This document shows positions 1-12,619 of a stretch of DNA of 64,000 nt, piece after piece (positions within the stretch are counted from its first letter, which is position 1; each line of letters begins with the position of its first letter). Source of the DNA: Dipylidium caninum (lineage: Eukaryota; Platyhelminthes; Cestoda; Cyclophyllidea; Dipylidiidae); assembly GCA_017562135.1 (NCBI GenBank), contig QEYB01001628.1:1-64000 (forward strand), written 5' to 3'. The notes beneath the pieces are model-generated. The model had not been told where the DNA came from. It made no database searches and worked only from the letters and a program-made list of their open reading frames with translations. The position numbers and the translations under genes are program-made.

Positions 1-2430
1 CGTCTCTAATGCTGCTTCGTCCACGCTGCTGGGAGGCGATAAAGTGAGGGCAGGAGAAGGGAAAGTGAGGAGCGAGGGAGGAGAGAGAGGAAAAGAAATT
101 ACACCAAATAAGTAAGTATTCTAAAGGAAGATTGTAAAATGCCTTCAAGGAGGCAGTTGCCCAGCTTAATGAATTGAACGAGTCTGCCCTCATTTGCATT
201 TGGCAGAAACGCAGTGCCAAGTAAGAGTTCAATAAGCCGATTCGCCTTCGAAGCTGCACTGGTCCAGATAAGCAATCTACCCCTTTGTTCTAGCTGCCTA
301 TTTGGCCCTTTACCAAGTAAAACGTGTCGCACCACCCTTGAATAAATGAGCACCCAAAAAGCGAAAGATGTTTGTAGCTTCACGTTCAAGAAAGAATGAC
401 TGCAAGTGAGATGTACTCCCCTTGTGTGCTAGAATGCTGCACGAAAATTGTCGCAGCAGTAGATGATGAGTTAATTGATACTCTAACGCAGCAAAAATCT
501 GACCAGAGAAGTTGTGGAGAGGACCCATTAGTGACGATAGGTTGGCGACCATTCATGCCCCAGTCACCATGAACTGGAGCGATGACAAGAAGATAGGATT
601 AAGAGACTGTGAATTTACCCCGAGTTAAAAAGGGAAAATGATGGAGGCCGATGTGCAGGCCCAGATTAGCGCAAAGCGTTATTTACCTTACCCAGCTTCC
701 CCAGTAGTCCGAGTCACGTCTCCCTCCCCACTCCCTCCCCTCTACAGCTTATCGCGGCCTAAGCCTCACAGATCGACGATTGAGGTATAAATCGTGAAAC
801 CTTACACGCGTTATCTGAACTAAACTCAGTTGCCACGAGCCAGATCAGGGTGAATCCATAAACTAAGCGCACACACACTGTAGCCACACAACCGATAAAG
901 ACTATACTCATCACACGAAACGCGTAATTCAGCCAAACAAATATCGGGCTTCGCTGGAACTCCTGTTGAAATAAACGATTACTGCATGTCTGCATATCCA
1001 AGAAAATATCTGGCTTAACAACTGTCAACAGATTGCAAACCAGCCGCGGCAGTATTCACTCAACAGGACTTACGAGCACATGCTGATGTCCCCATTTGCC
1101 TCGGTTATTGAGAGCGAGCCACCGCCTGAGTGTAGAAACGCCCTGATGTGCCTCCTGCCAATAATTTGTCATTCGTAGAACCAAGAGAATTGGCAAGCGC
1201 TTTTTTTTCCATTGGCAGCTCGCATGAATGGGTTCTCTAAGTCCATACAGTACGTACGCCGGAATGAATTAACATGTTAACGCGCTGACAAAACTAGCAC
1301 TTTAATGATTTTGTCAGTCGCTGAGAGGCGGACCATAAAAGCTATGAAGTGTGGGCATTGTCTTACTAACCCCTGCCTGCAGAACACAGCCTCCGTGCCG
1401 TTTTCCCTACCGTTGAAGATACTCCAAGCAAGTTGCTACCATCGTCCCCGCTTCTACTTGACTTGCGTTGTCTTACTCACTCAGCCTCTATAATGTATTC
1501 TTAATTGCGTTTATTCCCGCATCCCCTCTTCCCCCACTCCCCACTCGTCCTTGCCTGTTTTCCTCTCGGCCACCCGTCTTCCGCCTTCCCCGCTTCATGC
1601 TCTGCATCCATCCTCTGTTCCACCTACCTACCTCTCTCCATTTCTAATTATCTCCCTATCTACGTTTCTACTGTTCCACCACTCACTTTCTCACCGCCAT
1701 TTTTTCCGTTTTGGCCAATAACATTGACTACTGAGCAACTCGGTCTCACCTCCTCATTCCTCAATCTCCTCGCCATTCCACACCTTCACTTCTCCGGTCT
1801 TTGTCGCACAATAATTCCACTTCCAACGTAGCCCAACACAAAGCTCGCCTTCTCCCGAGGCGCTTTATATGATTGCAAACATTATTTTTTAAAGATCTGT
1901 CTGTAATTCTCAGTCCTGATACGAGTTCCCATCACCTCCAGAAAACTGTGGTCTCTTTCTGTACCCGAACCAATGACGGCACAATAGCTCTAACGGATAT
2001 TCTAGCATTCCTTTCACCATGCAGACAACGGATGACGGAACAGACTGGACTTAAGCTGAAGTAATATGGATTCGCAGAAAAGTCTAATACTGTTTGGGAT
2101 ACACAAACATTCATTATGACCACAACTGCCCTGTGTATTCCAGATCGTTCAGGCTAGGAAAGTGATGTGTTTACGTGCTCACTCGCTTCAAATCACTACG
2201 AAATACGCGGCCTTGAGCAAATGTTCCACCGATGATGCACAAGGACGACTTAGAGGATCACGCGATGCGGGCTGGCAGAAGGAGGTTGCTCAACACGCTA
2301 CTTCTTATCGATTAACGCGTCTCGTGCTTGTGAGCGACTTTTGGCGAATTTACGAGAGCAGATACAACTGCACTAGACATTTTCCAAAATGAACGGTTTA
2401 TAGGAGCGTCTTTAGAGGCTTTGGTGACTG
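1..2430. other. Gene-free stretch with one ORF remnant
   Basis: I see no supported gene here apart from the weak minus-strand coding remnant at 99-552, listed separately. Bases 35-95 are purine-rich low-complexity DNA (GAGG and GGGA runs) of the same kind found near 27.5 and 42.3 kb. The block 1505-1830 is strongly pyrimidine-rich (CCTCTTCCCCC-type tracts), which explains the serine, proline and leucine-rich frame across it. No match to the repeat families found elsewhere in the window was noticed. Confidence 0.4.
99..552 (-). pseudogene. Possible coding remnant, perhaps Ty3/gypsy pol
   Basis: Two overlapping minus-strand frames (552 to 310, then 389 to 99) read like protein but are joined only by a frame change near 310-389. 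The first frame holds the string NLSSLMGPLHN followed by FAALEYQLTHHLLLRQFS. This order resembles the end of the reverse transcriptase in Ty3/gypsy elements, where a PNL...APL..L segment is followed by AF..LK..L, then L..FS/FD. The catalytic part of the enzyme (the DD box) is not visible, and a stop codon precedes the first frame directly. The second frame (leucine-rich, with ASKANRLIELLL) matches nothing I know. Either a decayed element fragment or chance; the family assignment is inference. Confidence 0.2.
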
Positions 2431-2439
2431 AGGTTCTTA

Positions 2440-3800
2440 TGTGGTAAATTAAGCGACATTTACTGGTGATCGTCAATAAATAAAGCCTTGAAATCTTTCA
2501 AACCCAATGGCTCTGTTCATTGCTTCGCGACCAGGAAGATCTCTGCCGCATGGTCCATGTGACACAATCCAACCTAACGGCATCTTCTGAGCATTTCTTT
2601 CCGCACTATAACGCACGACACTCTTGCATCCAAGTTGTAGCTTACTAGTTAAGTCTATTCGACCGCCGAAAGATTCATGGCCAAGAAGGAGTAGGGGAAG
2701 AAGTGTGATTAGCAGTTGATAGATGATATGTTGGACGACGATATTGCCAATTCCCTTGCCCGAGTGTATCGTCGTCGAGCAATTTTGCGTCCAATTTAGG
2801 ATGTCGTTATATCCATGACATCCCCATCTATCGACGCGGATTTTGGCTGTTTTAGATCTCATGAGGAGCGTTAATAGAGCCTTTAGCTGCAAACAACACA
2901 TTATCCACAATAAATGTGAGCTCGTGCGCATATGCCAACTTTCGATATAGTTTACGTCGATGGTGAGAGATGCAGTCGGAAGGGAAGGGAAAACAACCAA
3001 ACAGCACCTCGCGAAACATGTGGGGTGGTTTAAGGAGCAGCTAAGGTAAAATGCTGGTGTGAAAGAAATCGCTGAAACTTGCATCGCAAGGAGAAGTCAA
3101 AGATTCCTCCAGTTTCACTCTGGCAACTTTATGATGTATCGGTTAAGCCAGAGTCCGCCCAACCGCAGTTGAATGACAACAAAATTCCTCTTTGTCTGGA
3201 TTAGAGGATACCAGTTTAAACATCGGTTAACAGCACCCTAATCGACGTTTGACAGGACAGTTTGGAATAAGTGTGTAGTACTAATTTGCCAATTCTCTCC
3301 ATTCCTGACTTCTCAAAGTCTCATTCTAAAACGGCTTTTATGGTGTGGACAAGATCTGTTGAAGGAAGTGGAAGGCGTATTAACCGATATATTTCACATC
3401 GTAACCACCCATTTCTGTTACTCAAAGAAAAAATACCTTTCGTAGGCTTTGTCTTTCCTCTCTGGCCCTAATTTTTGGGTGCCGCTCCAGATTTTCTTTG
3501 TACCCACAATCCGGTTAATCGGTTGAAACCGCTGAATATGGTTAAGACTGACACCATTTCGTTTGATAACGCCTCAGGACGGCGTTTTCTTTATTGGGGA
3601 GAGATTCCGACGGTGGAACGTTCACGTCAAAGGAGACTAGCTGTAAAGGAAAATGGTGGTGAGGAAAGAACGCGCTCTACACATCCGCGAGACACAGGTC
3701 CCCGGGGGCAGTACCGTTCGTTCTCTCAACCGATTTTATAGTCCTTTTGTGTTGAGTCCACTTTGTAACTTGCTAATCGTCTACGGGAATGAACTTTTGT
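2440..3800 (-). repeat. Dispersed repeat R1, copy 0 (right part)
   Basis: Read on the minus strand, this block follows the same order of landmarks as 17.6-18.9 kb and 35.8-37.0 kb. The segment GTTGCCAGAGTGAAAC (around 3112-3133) matches 18131-18147. TTTCGCGAGGT followed by a CGACGTAAACTATA segment (2948-3020) matches 18271-18330. A GATGTCATGG segment (about 2800-2825) matches 18473 and 36628. AGATGCCGTTA with GGACCATGC (about 2545-2590) matches 18750-18780. The part near 3560-3640 matches 54975-55045. The longest open frame of the window (203 codons, 2473-3084) lies wholly inside this repeat and is not kept open in the other copies. Ends are approximate. Confidence 0.7.
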
Positions 3801-4089
3801 TTAAGTTGAGCTCACCATAACTCATTCATTGCTCTGTTTCATCTAACACACTGATCCCTGCTCGCACGTCAGACGACTTCTCAGAGATGACACACATCGA
3901 TTGGTGTCGAACCGGGGGCATGCATGGCTTCCTGAGTCCTTGACCGCCTGCGGTCAAAATAATCGACTTTTCGTTATCCTCTAATGCACTAAGCAAACTC
4001 TTGATATCACCTTGGAATTGAGATATCACTTAGCTCATATTTTCGTGCACCGGAGAGGAGTAAATCACACGTGATAAGCCCGAGGCCGC

Positions 4090-6245
4090 ATCAACTTATA
4101 AGATTCCACACACACCCTGATAGTTGTGCTTCTCGTTTGTCCACGACGCCATGAACTTGAGCGACATCTCTGTAGGCGGTTGTATAGTAAGTGAGTAGAA
4201 CATTTGAGACAGAACAGTCAGATGCTGAATTAGCCTTATAGTCATCAAGTTCGCCGTGAGTGGCGATAGCATAATTCTTAAATTAGCCATGTTTTGTTGC
4301 GAATGAGGTGGAAAAGAGTTTTCTTTAAAGTTAATGTGGCAGTATTTTAACTGCTCAGCGACGAGCACACACGTACACCTAACAGATTCATGAGCGAAAA
4401 AAATCGCAATCTTCTTCAACGTACATAGACGAATGCGATACAGACGTATATAATGGGGGAATCGAGATGAAACAAGAATCTATTCGAGACAGTTCACACG
4501 CCATTCTTCACGCCCGACGCTTGGGACGGTTGTAGCCTAGAGCACACGATTGAGAAGTCATGACCGGTCTTTTTCATAGTGCTCCATGGGCTCCCTGACT
4601 GAAATGACGGTTGCACCACAGCACCCTACGGTTAGTCGTGTGACAAGGGGGAGTCAGACGTGTGACCTTCCTTCTAGTCTATTCGCCCCACATGTCTCAT
4701 TTAAATGAGGAGGTTTTCCCTCCGAGGAACTATGTTCAACGCCGATTGGCGTCAAGACTATTTGTGTGTCAAGACAGCATTATGAGGATAACGTTTAAGT
4801 ACACAGAGCCACCTTCTCGCCAAAGCTATCAGCACACGGGGGCTCCGCCACTACCAGAGACAAATGCTCCTGAGCCATCAACTTGAGGCAGAATCAGAAA
4901 ACAAAAAGAAAATGTGTCCGGAGCTTGGTTTCCACCTCATTCTAAACCAGCGTAGTCACAGATTGGAGGACGTTATCGATCAATTTCGAAATTCATATGT
5001 GACCCTGTTGAGTTAGGAAGTGAAAGGGTGGGAGGAGATGCATTTGTCGAACATGAGGGCTCAATCTCAATGATTGACCCTGTCTGACAACGAACCGCTC
5101 AACTTCAAAAACAGTGTTAGTTCCATTCATTTCTTTAGGCAGCTTACCATTCGAAATATTTCGTCACCTGTCTCCTAATGATCAACGCACGATTGAATAA
5201 CATGGAAAGAGTGGGCGTGTAAGAATAAGCCAAACAGAGCTCTTTATTTTCACCTGCCACTGTTCCCAAACGCGAGGGCCAACTACTGGCACCGCTCTCG
5301 CGATAAAGGCAATGATTTGTGGTTAGTCAGCGATAAACTATTCTTGTCCGAACTTTCCACTCATCTTAACCATCCCTTTCAGGATGTCTCTCTCGATTAT
5401 GGTAGGGCCACTGGAAGCGTGACATCGCCTTAGTGATTGGGTTTCGAAATTATCAAAGCTGCCTTATTCCCTCATCGCAAAGTGTATGGGATTGGATGTG
5501 ACTCGTCCCACCGTCAGTTCTCTCAGGTTGCGCACCACGGAGCGAGATAGACTTCTGTCGATTCCTAAGTGGAAACCTTAATTTCCAAAGAGGACGACGT
5601 GTGCTCCCAAGGCATTCTGGAAGGATGACGTTGGAGAACTCAGATACGTCCAATGCGGCGAAATGTATCAGAATGAAGGGCATTCAAATCGCGGTGCTTG
5701 AAAACTAACAGAGTTATGTGGAGGGACACAGGAAAGGACATTTCCAACGCTCTTATCGGCTGATAGGTCACCGCGTGGAACTTCATTGAGCCGTTGCGAG
5801 GAGTATTCAGCCAGTGGATTTAATTGCACTTAGTCGGAAGACGACGTTACAGGTGAGCTGCACTCACATTGGGGCTCTAAAATAGGTTGAAAGGACGGGA
5901 CGAGGTGACGGGTTTTGCAATTTGGAGGAAAGGGTGTCCTCTGGCTAATTCCTGTCTAATTCTCCGCTTCTCGAGATATATTTCCACTGTAGGCTGTCTC
6001 CCAACGGAAACAACCACAGTCTCAAGGAGTAGGATGAAATGAAACGAGTGCCAGAGGATGTTTAAGGGATTTGGCGACATCCTCAACGAGCGACGCAAAA
6101 TTGGTCGGACGAATACACTCGGGTAGGCACTGACAAATATCGTCGTTGAGCGCGAAATCGTCATCTGTCAACTGCCTACTCACACTTCTTCCCTTGCTCC
6201 TTCTGCATGGCTCTCCCCCTTAGAGCAGTGACTATGTTGAAGGTA
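4090..6245 (+). repeat. Dispersed repeat R1, copy A
   Basis: Landmarks shared with copy B, in the same order and orientation: 4140-4235 (GAGACAGAACAGTCAG motif, as at 16997-17012); AGATGAAACAAGAA at about 4465 (as at 17159); GGCACCGC at 5288 (17231) followed by TAGTCAGC.A.GAACTATTC; GCGTGACATC at about 5415 (17355); TGCTCCCAAGGCATT at about 5602 (17551); TTGCAAT.TGGA at about 5917; and the GGCGACATCCT segment near 6074 (18486). Relative to B, copy A has about 0.9 kb extra between 4.5 and 5.27 kb, and it lacks the part of B at about 17.86-18.46 kb. The 27 bases at 5039-5065 are a perfect inverted match to 34015-34041 in copy C. No frame stays open across copies. Confidence 0.75.
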
Positions 6246-7191
6246 GTGGGACAATAAGACAGTATTATGTCGCACACCTATCGCAGCAATGTGGTCACAC
6301 TTCGCCGGCTCCAATAACCCCAACGCTCACCAATTGGTGCAATGTGTGATTAACTTGCAGCATTAAGGCTTTCCGAATTAACCAACTTCGAACATTAAGC
6401 ACTTGCTCTCCAATCTCACAAATTTATTCGTCTGTTCATGAACGAGCACAGAGTTATGTCGAGATCTTCTTCCGTGGGGCCTGCGGCAGTGGAGGTCTTT
6501 AAGATCACATGTACACAAGAGGTGACTGAGTCTTGAAGTGAATACGCGCTTCTCCGCGCCTATGACTAGTCCAGTGCAGACTCTCTTTGCTGTTAATTCT
6601 CGTACGAAACAACGCTTTTGTCTCACTCAATGACTTCACCCTCGAGTCACTGTCAATCTCTAATCATACATCGCAAAAGATTCCTAACATGCAGCCGTTA
6701 TTCGGACAAGTTGCGAGTTGGGCCAACGTAGGACCACCGCGCCATCCTGCCTGCTAAATTGGCAATCCACGGGCGCTGAAGATGTACAATACCTCCTTAC
6801 AACATTTGAGCATTATTTGTATCGGATGAACGAATAAATAATATTGCCATAGATTGGATGCTATGGAGAGCCTTAGAGTATGGTGAATAAGTTTTTAGTC
6901 AGCTTGCCTTGGATGATGCCATGTGAAAAATCAGAAATGTGATGCGATTTCATTTGCCAAATTGGCGCGATTTTCTGGCTCGCGTCTGGTTTTTTTGTGT
7001 GCTCTAGACAATTGTCGTCGTCAAACTTCCCTCAACAAATCCACACTTCACCCAACTTGATTGGTAACACCTTCAGCATGTTGTGAACATCCATCCTGAG
7101 ATTAGCACTTGTGCCATAAACAACCATTTTTAGTGACAAAAGAGCACTTGAAGTTGCAGGTTCTCTTGGTTTCCTACCACAGTCCGCACCA

Positions 7192-7461
7192 ATGCAGCGC
7201 ACAACTTTCCGCAGAGTGCGACACGTCGGCCACGTAAAAGAGGACCAAAACACCTTTAGATCACCTCTACTAGAGGGACACATGAAAAAATTTTTAGAGA
7301 ATATGGCAGGACTGTGGACGATGCTGACCAGCATCGCTTCCCCACTACATAACCTACGACGGATCCGTGGAGAAGGCTATACGTCGAGACTGAATTATTT
7401 GAAATTTGTACAGGGGGCAAGGAAGGAATCTTTAGTCACCGGTCCGCCGAATAAGGATTGA
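7192..7461 (+). pseudogene. Weak Ty3/gypsy-like ORF fragment
   Basis: An open frame of 89 codons contains MKKFLENMAGL and then TSIASPLHNLRR. In Ty3/gypsy polymerases a similar stretch (helix, YYRRFIP, N-L-A..AAPLH.L) joins the palm and the connection of the reverse transcriptase. The central YYRRFIP motif is missing, nothing upstream resembles the catalytic domain, and the antisense strand is equally open (7032-7334). The likeness may be chance. It is recorded because a similar PLHN string occurs at 99-552 on the other strand. Confidence 0.12.
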
Positions 7462-8623
7462 GGTATTGCCGTTGGGAGAGGGCCTCGATTTCGTGGGCGA
7501 ACCCTTCTACGCCTACGCAGTTTTGGAGGTGAAGTCGGCCGCGGCGATGCTACACATGCGAAGTAAGAAATTGGTCAAGGCAAGTAGGACGCAACTACTC
7601 CAGGTCAAACCAGAATAATGGCATGTTAGCCAGAAAGGATAGTGCAACATAATAAAATGTCTGATACGTCAAGCAGACTCGTTGGAACACAAATGGTAAC
7701 GATTACGTTCGGTGAAGTGTACATTTCTGCCATTCTGCTGGGACACGTTGCCCGGAAACTGAAATATGTAAAAGAGAAGTCAAATGACGCCTCCACGAAA
7801 ATCTCGTGAGGTTGTTTGGCGTGTGTGCCTAGGTCTAGCTATTCTAGTGGGAGAACACACACTGAAAGATGCCAAGCACTAAATTTCAGGCTTCCTTTGA
7901 CTTCCTACAGACCATTGCTTCACTGAACAACCTCCTCACACACTTCTATGAGCTGACCAAGCAATCAGTGTGTGTCACATCGATGCAGGGGAGAAATGGA
8001 GAAGAGTGAAAGAGAATGGTTGGTGCAAGCGACGACTCATCACTGACGAGAACTTTCCTGAGGTAATGTATCAGGAATACATAGAACTTTGCTGAGAGAA
8101 TGGAGACAATAAAGTTAGTGGAGAGCTTCCTTCACTTACCGCCCCAGTAGGCAAAAATAAGGAAGATCTATGCTGTGGGCGAATGCGTGAAGGCAACTAA
8201 GAACAACGTCCGTCCTGTCAGACACGGCTGACATCAGGGAAGCCTTTAAAGTTTGTGTTAAAGGAAGCAAGAGACAGAATTTCCCCAGAGGAGTGCTGTT
8301 ACGTAACCCCGGCGCAAAATTTCCTTCCCGGTTTTTTTGGCATCTGGGGCAAAATTCGCCTCCATCAAGTTGTCTTCCGCCTTCTATCCTCGGCATCTTA
8401 GATCTAAAAAAGGAGAGGTCAAAGGAACCATCCCGCAAGCCAGTCACCCCATTAATCCTGGCCCATCAACAACTCGTGGACACGGTCACACGAGAATCTT
8501 ACCATTCCACAACATCGGCGTTCGAGAGTGAAGAGAGCATTCAGTGTAGGTCTCCAAAGTTGTATAGGCAACGAGAGGCCAAATATCAATGAGTTTAGAA
8601 TTTGAAACCAGCCCCCGTTCTCA

Positions 8624-9342
8624 TTGACTCAACTTCAGTCGATGCATGCGTATGGAGCGTCGATGAGCCACCTCGTTGCCACAATTGGCAATGTCCTAGA
8701 AGCACCAAAGAGGTCAGGGGACAGCAGCGAAGAAATGCGCATTAATCATGAGGTCCACCTTTGGGACGCTGCCGGAAAATTGTGCACTGCCAACGCCGAC
8801 GTAGAAGGGGCGCCTTCAATGGGTGTACATGCAGAAAAATCCACTGGTGAACTGGTGAAACTTGATCTCCCTTCGGTCACTCCTTCGATTTGCGAAAAAA
8901 TTTGCCTAATAGGAAGCGTTCAATCTCTACTTTTACTTAGAATGCCTTCTTTTTATATCACGCAAGTAGCGGCATCATGTCAGTTGGGATGACTAGTTAA
9001 GTGATTGTGAAGACCACAGTGACCGAGCACAAATTCCCTCAGAGTATGATAAGGAAAATGACTTGCTTTTTAAGACACCTACCGCCTTACTCATCCCTGC
9101 GGCCAGCTATCGAGCGAGTAGACGGTACAGAACCACTCCTACAAGTGAAAGGATACACCTTATCGCCTGGCCAATATTGTCATTTTCCATTGTTGATTTC
9201 CCCTGTCTTCGAAGTTAACAGATCATTCCTAGTAGGTGTTCCGATCCTCTTTCGAGATTCGAATGTGCTCCTACTTGATCTCGCACCCATCGTAGACCCT
9301 GTCACCTTCGAACCCTCAGGCCAGTTCGACACTCGAGCGTGA
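8624..9342 (+). other. Two abutting unidentified open frames
   Basis: Frames of 122 codons (8624-8992) and 113 codons (9001-9342) follow each other with only a few bases between, in different phases. The second is rich in L, P and V (for example LLLDLAPIVDPVTFEP) and reads like a globular protein segment. No family is recognised, no signal peptide or flanking TATA/AATAAA pair was found, and both lengths are within chance expectation. They could be exons of an unrecognised gene or random open frames. Confidence 0.15.
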
Positions 9343-11254
9343 CGCCTCCGCTACCGCGTCGTACTGTGAACTGCGACGGGAAGCTTGAGAACTCGCAACT
9401 TCCACAGGAGTGTCGGCATGCAAGCAAGTGAAGTTAATCTAAGTGTTAGAATGTCCTCGACTTGGTCACTATGAGCACTGCCATATCATCCCAGGACCTT
9501 GACTTGGTGTGAGTGTGTCAGGTCACATGCCGGAGTCGTGACCTTGACCATGCTGACAGTTCGGCCTGAGCTTGCCCACAAATATTTCGCGTCGGTGAAC
9601 TGATTGGCTGACTGGCTGGCTGGCCGGCCAATGGTTAAACTCTCTGTCCAGTTGCAGAAGAAAATTCGATAAATTTTAAACATCGGATGATTTTCCTAGG
9701 GTGCTTGTCACTAGTCTGTCCGCTGAGGCCACTTGAGCCTCTGTCTTTCGGAGTTAAGGATCAGTCCATCAGCCACTGCAAGACATTGAGGAACTCTTTT
9801 AGAGTCAATTCAGGAGTCACCTCAGGAGCCAAAGGTGGGCCTCTTGATGGTCACTCACTACGTCTCCCAACATTCCTGAGTCAGTATGGCAGGACTTAAA
9901 TAGCCAAACTGGGAACAGCGCTTAACCTCTTCGAATGGAGAATTCGGAAGAAGCTGTTTCGCGGCTAAGGTGGGCCCTGGTGTGTGAGATAGACGGGGAA
10001 GGTGCATTAAATGGGTCGAGGCAGTGGGAGCTTCTTAGAAAACGTGCCTCAAACGACTCCGATGCTGTGGTGCTAGTGGGTCTTGAAAGCCCTCTCGTCT
10101 CCAGGGCGGACCAAACCACCTGGATGTCTCGCGAAACACTTTTTAATTGCTGTCATCCATAAATTGAGGGAGATTGCAGGTGGTCGGGGTGGTGGAAGGG
10201 AAGAGAGAGAAGTAAGGAGGAGGTGACAGAGGGGAGGACAATTAAGCTGAATACATACTACTTGTGCACACGGCAATTAAACTGTCGATGGGTAACCCCT
10301 CCTTGCTCTCTTGTGAAGTCTATTTGAACCACACTTGACGTCTAAAAAATAAAGCTGTTGAAATGCTTTTCCATTTCCCATTTGTTTCCTTTTGCCTAAC
10401 CCGTCCCGTCAAGTCCCTGTATCGTTACTAGAGTCGACGGGTGGTGCCTCTTTGTGTGCAGAAGGGAGGAGAGGAAAGACCGTGATGGAAAGTAGCGTCA
10501 TCCTTTGCGAAATCGTCTCATCCCAAGCCTGACCGTCCCCGAGGCCGATGACCAACATCACCACTTCATTCGTTAAGCTCCAGAAAAAAAACACGCCACT
10601 CTTTAATCAACGCTGGCAGTCATCAAACTTCGTCATCTAATGCATGTTCTCTTCAATCGCCGCAGACTCGGTCGGCAGAACTATTTGGAGGACGCCTTGA
10701 CATCCATGCTCATAGCGGACATGCCCTACCTTAGCCCAGGAAGAAGGCTCTTCCGCGTGCATTGCACTCAACGGCCAAGTTAAAGTAGGTGACTCCATTC
10801 GGGCAATTTAAAGCATTGAGCAAAAATGAGGCTTCTGGGCGACTTGGTGAGAGGACGTGAGAGCACACCTTCTGTGCTGATCGACTCGTCTGCGCTGACC
10901 TTAAAACGATCTCGATGGTCGTGCACAGTTGACGGAGGCGACAGAGTGCCTGTAACCCAGAGGCTAACTGGCATAGCGTACCAGCCAGCAGAGGTAGCAC
11001 GTTGGTCACCAAATGGAGACAAGGCGATGTAAGTGTGAGATAGATTCTATTTTCAAGTAAGAATGGCCAACAGTTGAAATTTTTAGTATTGGTCCCAATT
11101 TAGTGTCCTCTGTCGCCTTTCCTCATTTATATTCGGAACATTAACTCAATTTTCGTGCAACAACTTCCTTCGCCCATCTGCCATCGATCTACAACTGCGA
11201 TCCATTTATCACCACTTTTTCCCTCTGCCCACGCTCAGACCCGAGAGACGTCAT

Positions 11255-11560
11255 TGTGACATGACCAAGGCGTTAGTCGTCTGAACCAGTATGGAGAGAA
11301 TGTGGACTTTGAGTGCAGTCAGAAGGCCGATTGAGAATGAAATGAATGGAACATTTTCCAATCGTGCCAACTCATGCTGATCAGCAGATAGACCGCTTTG
11401 AACGCTGAGTTGATGCCTCTTCACCTGAACACCAGCGCATTGCATTTCGCTTGATGTCAGGTTAAGCATTCGACCCTTCCTTTTTGAGCAAAATCACTTT
11501 GTCAGCGACAAAATCTTCCGCACGGGACAATCTTCGTGAAGCGGGACTTCGAGGGCTAGC
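11255..11560 (+). repeat. Dispersed repeat E, copy E4 (partial)
   Basis: The start, GGCGTTAGTCGT followed by an ACCAG and GACTTTGAGT.CA segment (11268-11320), matches 15442-15490 in copy E1. A second segment, AAGCATTC...CTTTTTGAGCA then TCACTTTG and GCGA (11464-11510), matches 15695-15740. The spacing between the two segments is similar in both copies, about 200-250 bp. It is a partial, diverged copy ending close to repeat J1. Confidence 0.5.
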
Positions 11561-11889
11561 AATTGAGTTTCTCTCCTCAGAGGCGATGTCCATCCACTAA
11601 GGCTTATTGTCTGCCTTATACGGTGGAGAATGCAGTCGCACAGGGGGTCCATGCGCGAGATCTGCGAAGTGGGAATTAGAAGATTCGAAAGGAACTCGAT
11701 AATTTGCACAAGGTTGGAATGCCTTGATGTGGTTGACTGGCAGTGAAGCATCTTCTCGTCGCAGTCTTCCTCAAAATCAAACCACTAATCACTACTGCAC
11801 AACTGCCAAGGCTTTCATTGCGACGCATTTTACTTCACACCTCCTACGCACAAGAAATCGGGTCACGGTGTTCCTTCCCAGCTGTGTTA

Positions 11890-12360
11890 CTCGATGAAGT
11901 CTAGCTTTCGCGACCTCTCTGATTTAGAGAGGAATCGGCACTGGCTGCTCCACACTGCCATTCGGCTTCTTCCACCAATACCTCTTCAGCCGGCATTTCC
12001 ATACCAGTCAGCACCGAAATGCAGCAAGAAAGGACGGAATGAGAAGGGCTACTTGCAGAGCTTATTTGGTTGGATCTAAGGAAGGCACGGTGACAGAGCC
12101 TTAAATAGGCCCAACGGTCGGTCGCTTTCTTTCGATTACAGTGCAAATATTCAGACGAACAGGCACTTGAGAGTGCAGAGAGAGGAGATTAGTCGTCAAT
12201 TGCGAGTTGTCCAGTGGCCTACGAGCTCACTGGTCAACCATGACCGGGTGGCAGCGGATGAGCTTTTTTCGAGGCTGACGTTTTCTCTAGACCATTCGCT
12301 TTTATCAGATGCGTGGAACGAATGCGAACCTAGAAAGCTCTTACTGCATGAGTCGCGCAG
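11890..12360 (+). repeat. Dispersed repeat J, copy J1
   Basis: The core 12100-12300 matches 42905-43100 in the same orientation. Shared pieces in order: TAGGCCCAAC, GCTTTCTTTCGA, TTCAGACGAGCAGGCACT, a GAGTGCAGAGAG segment, GAGATTAGTCGTCAA, GTCCAGTGGCCTA.C then AGCTCAC.GGTCAAC, and finally AAGCCTCTTA-like DNA near 12340. The opening part (11890-12090) is less certain. The GTGCAGAGAG piece and the spacing are retained, while indels break any common frame. Confidence 0.6.
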
Positions 12361-12619
12361 GCTATGAGGGAAGGAGTTATGTTAAGAAAAAAAGTAGTCT
12401 GAATACTGCACGTCATGTCTTCCACTGAACACACAGACTTACAAGTTGTCTCACCCTCACCCACGACGCCAGCTGGTTTGAGTGCGAACAGAGTGGTGAA
12501 GAGGAGGTGAGTGGAGAGGAGCTGATAATCTGAAGTGCGCGACATGCGGACATAAGTTCTGGGACGAAAAGCCGACAAGGGAGGGAAGAGAAGGATGCTG
12601 AGGTTTACCAGAAAGTTGT

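Larger units (their letters stand above)
6246..11250. other. Unmatched stretch, no supported gene
   Basis: I found no RNA gene, promoter with linked coding sequence, or repeat-family match here. Two weak coding-like places are listed separately: 7192-7461 (+) and the abutting frames 8624-8992 and 9001-9342 (+). A minus-strand GTAAGT donor-like site occurs at about 8142-8147 but lacks a convincing exon. Everything else looks like neutral intergenic or intronic DNA. Confidence 0.4.

Noticed and set aside
2473..3084. 203-codon minus-strand open frame, the longest in the window
   Set aside because: It lies wholly inside repeat R1 copy 0. Homologous DNA in copies B and C has indels and stops in that frame, and a frame of this length is not beyond chance in 64 kb.
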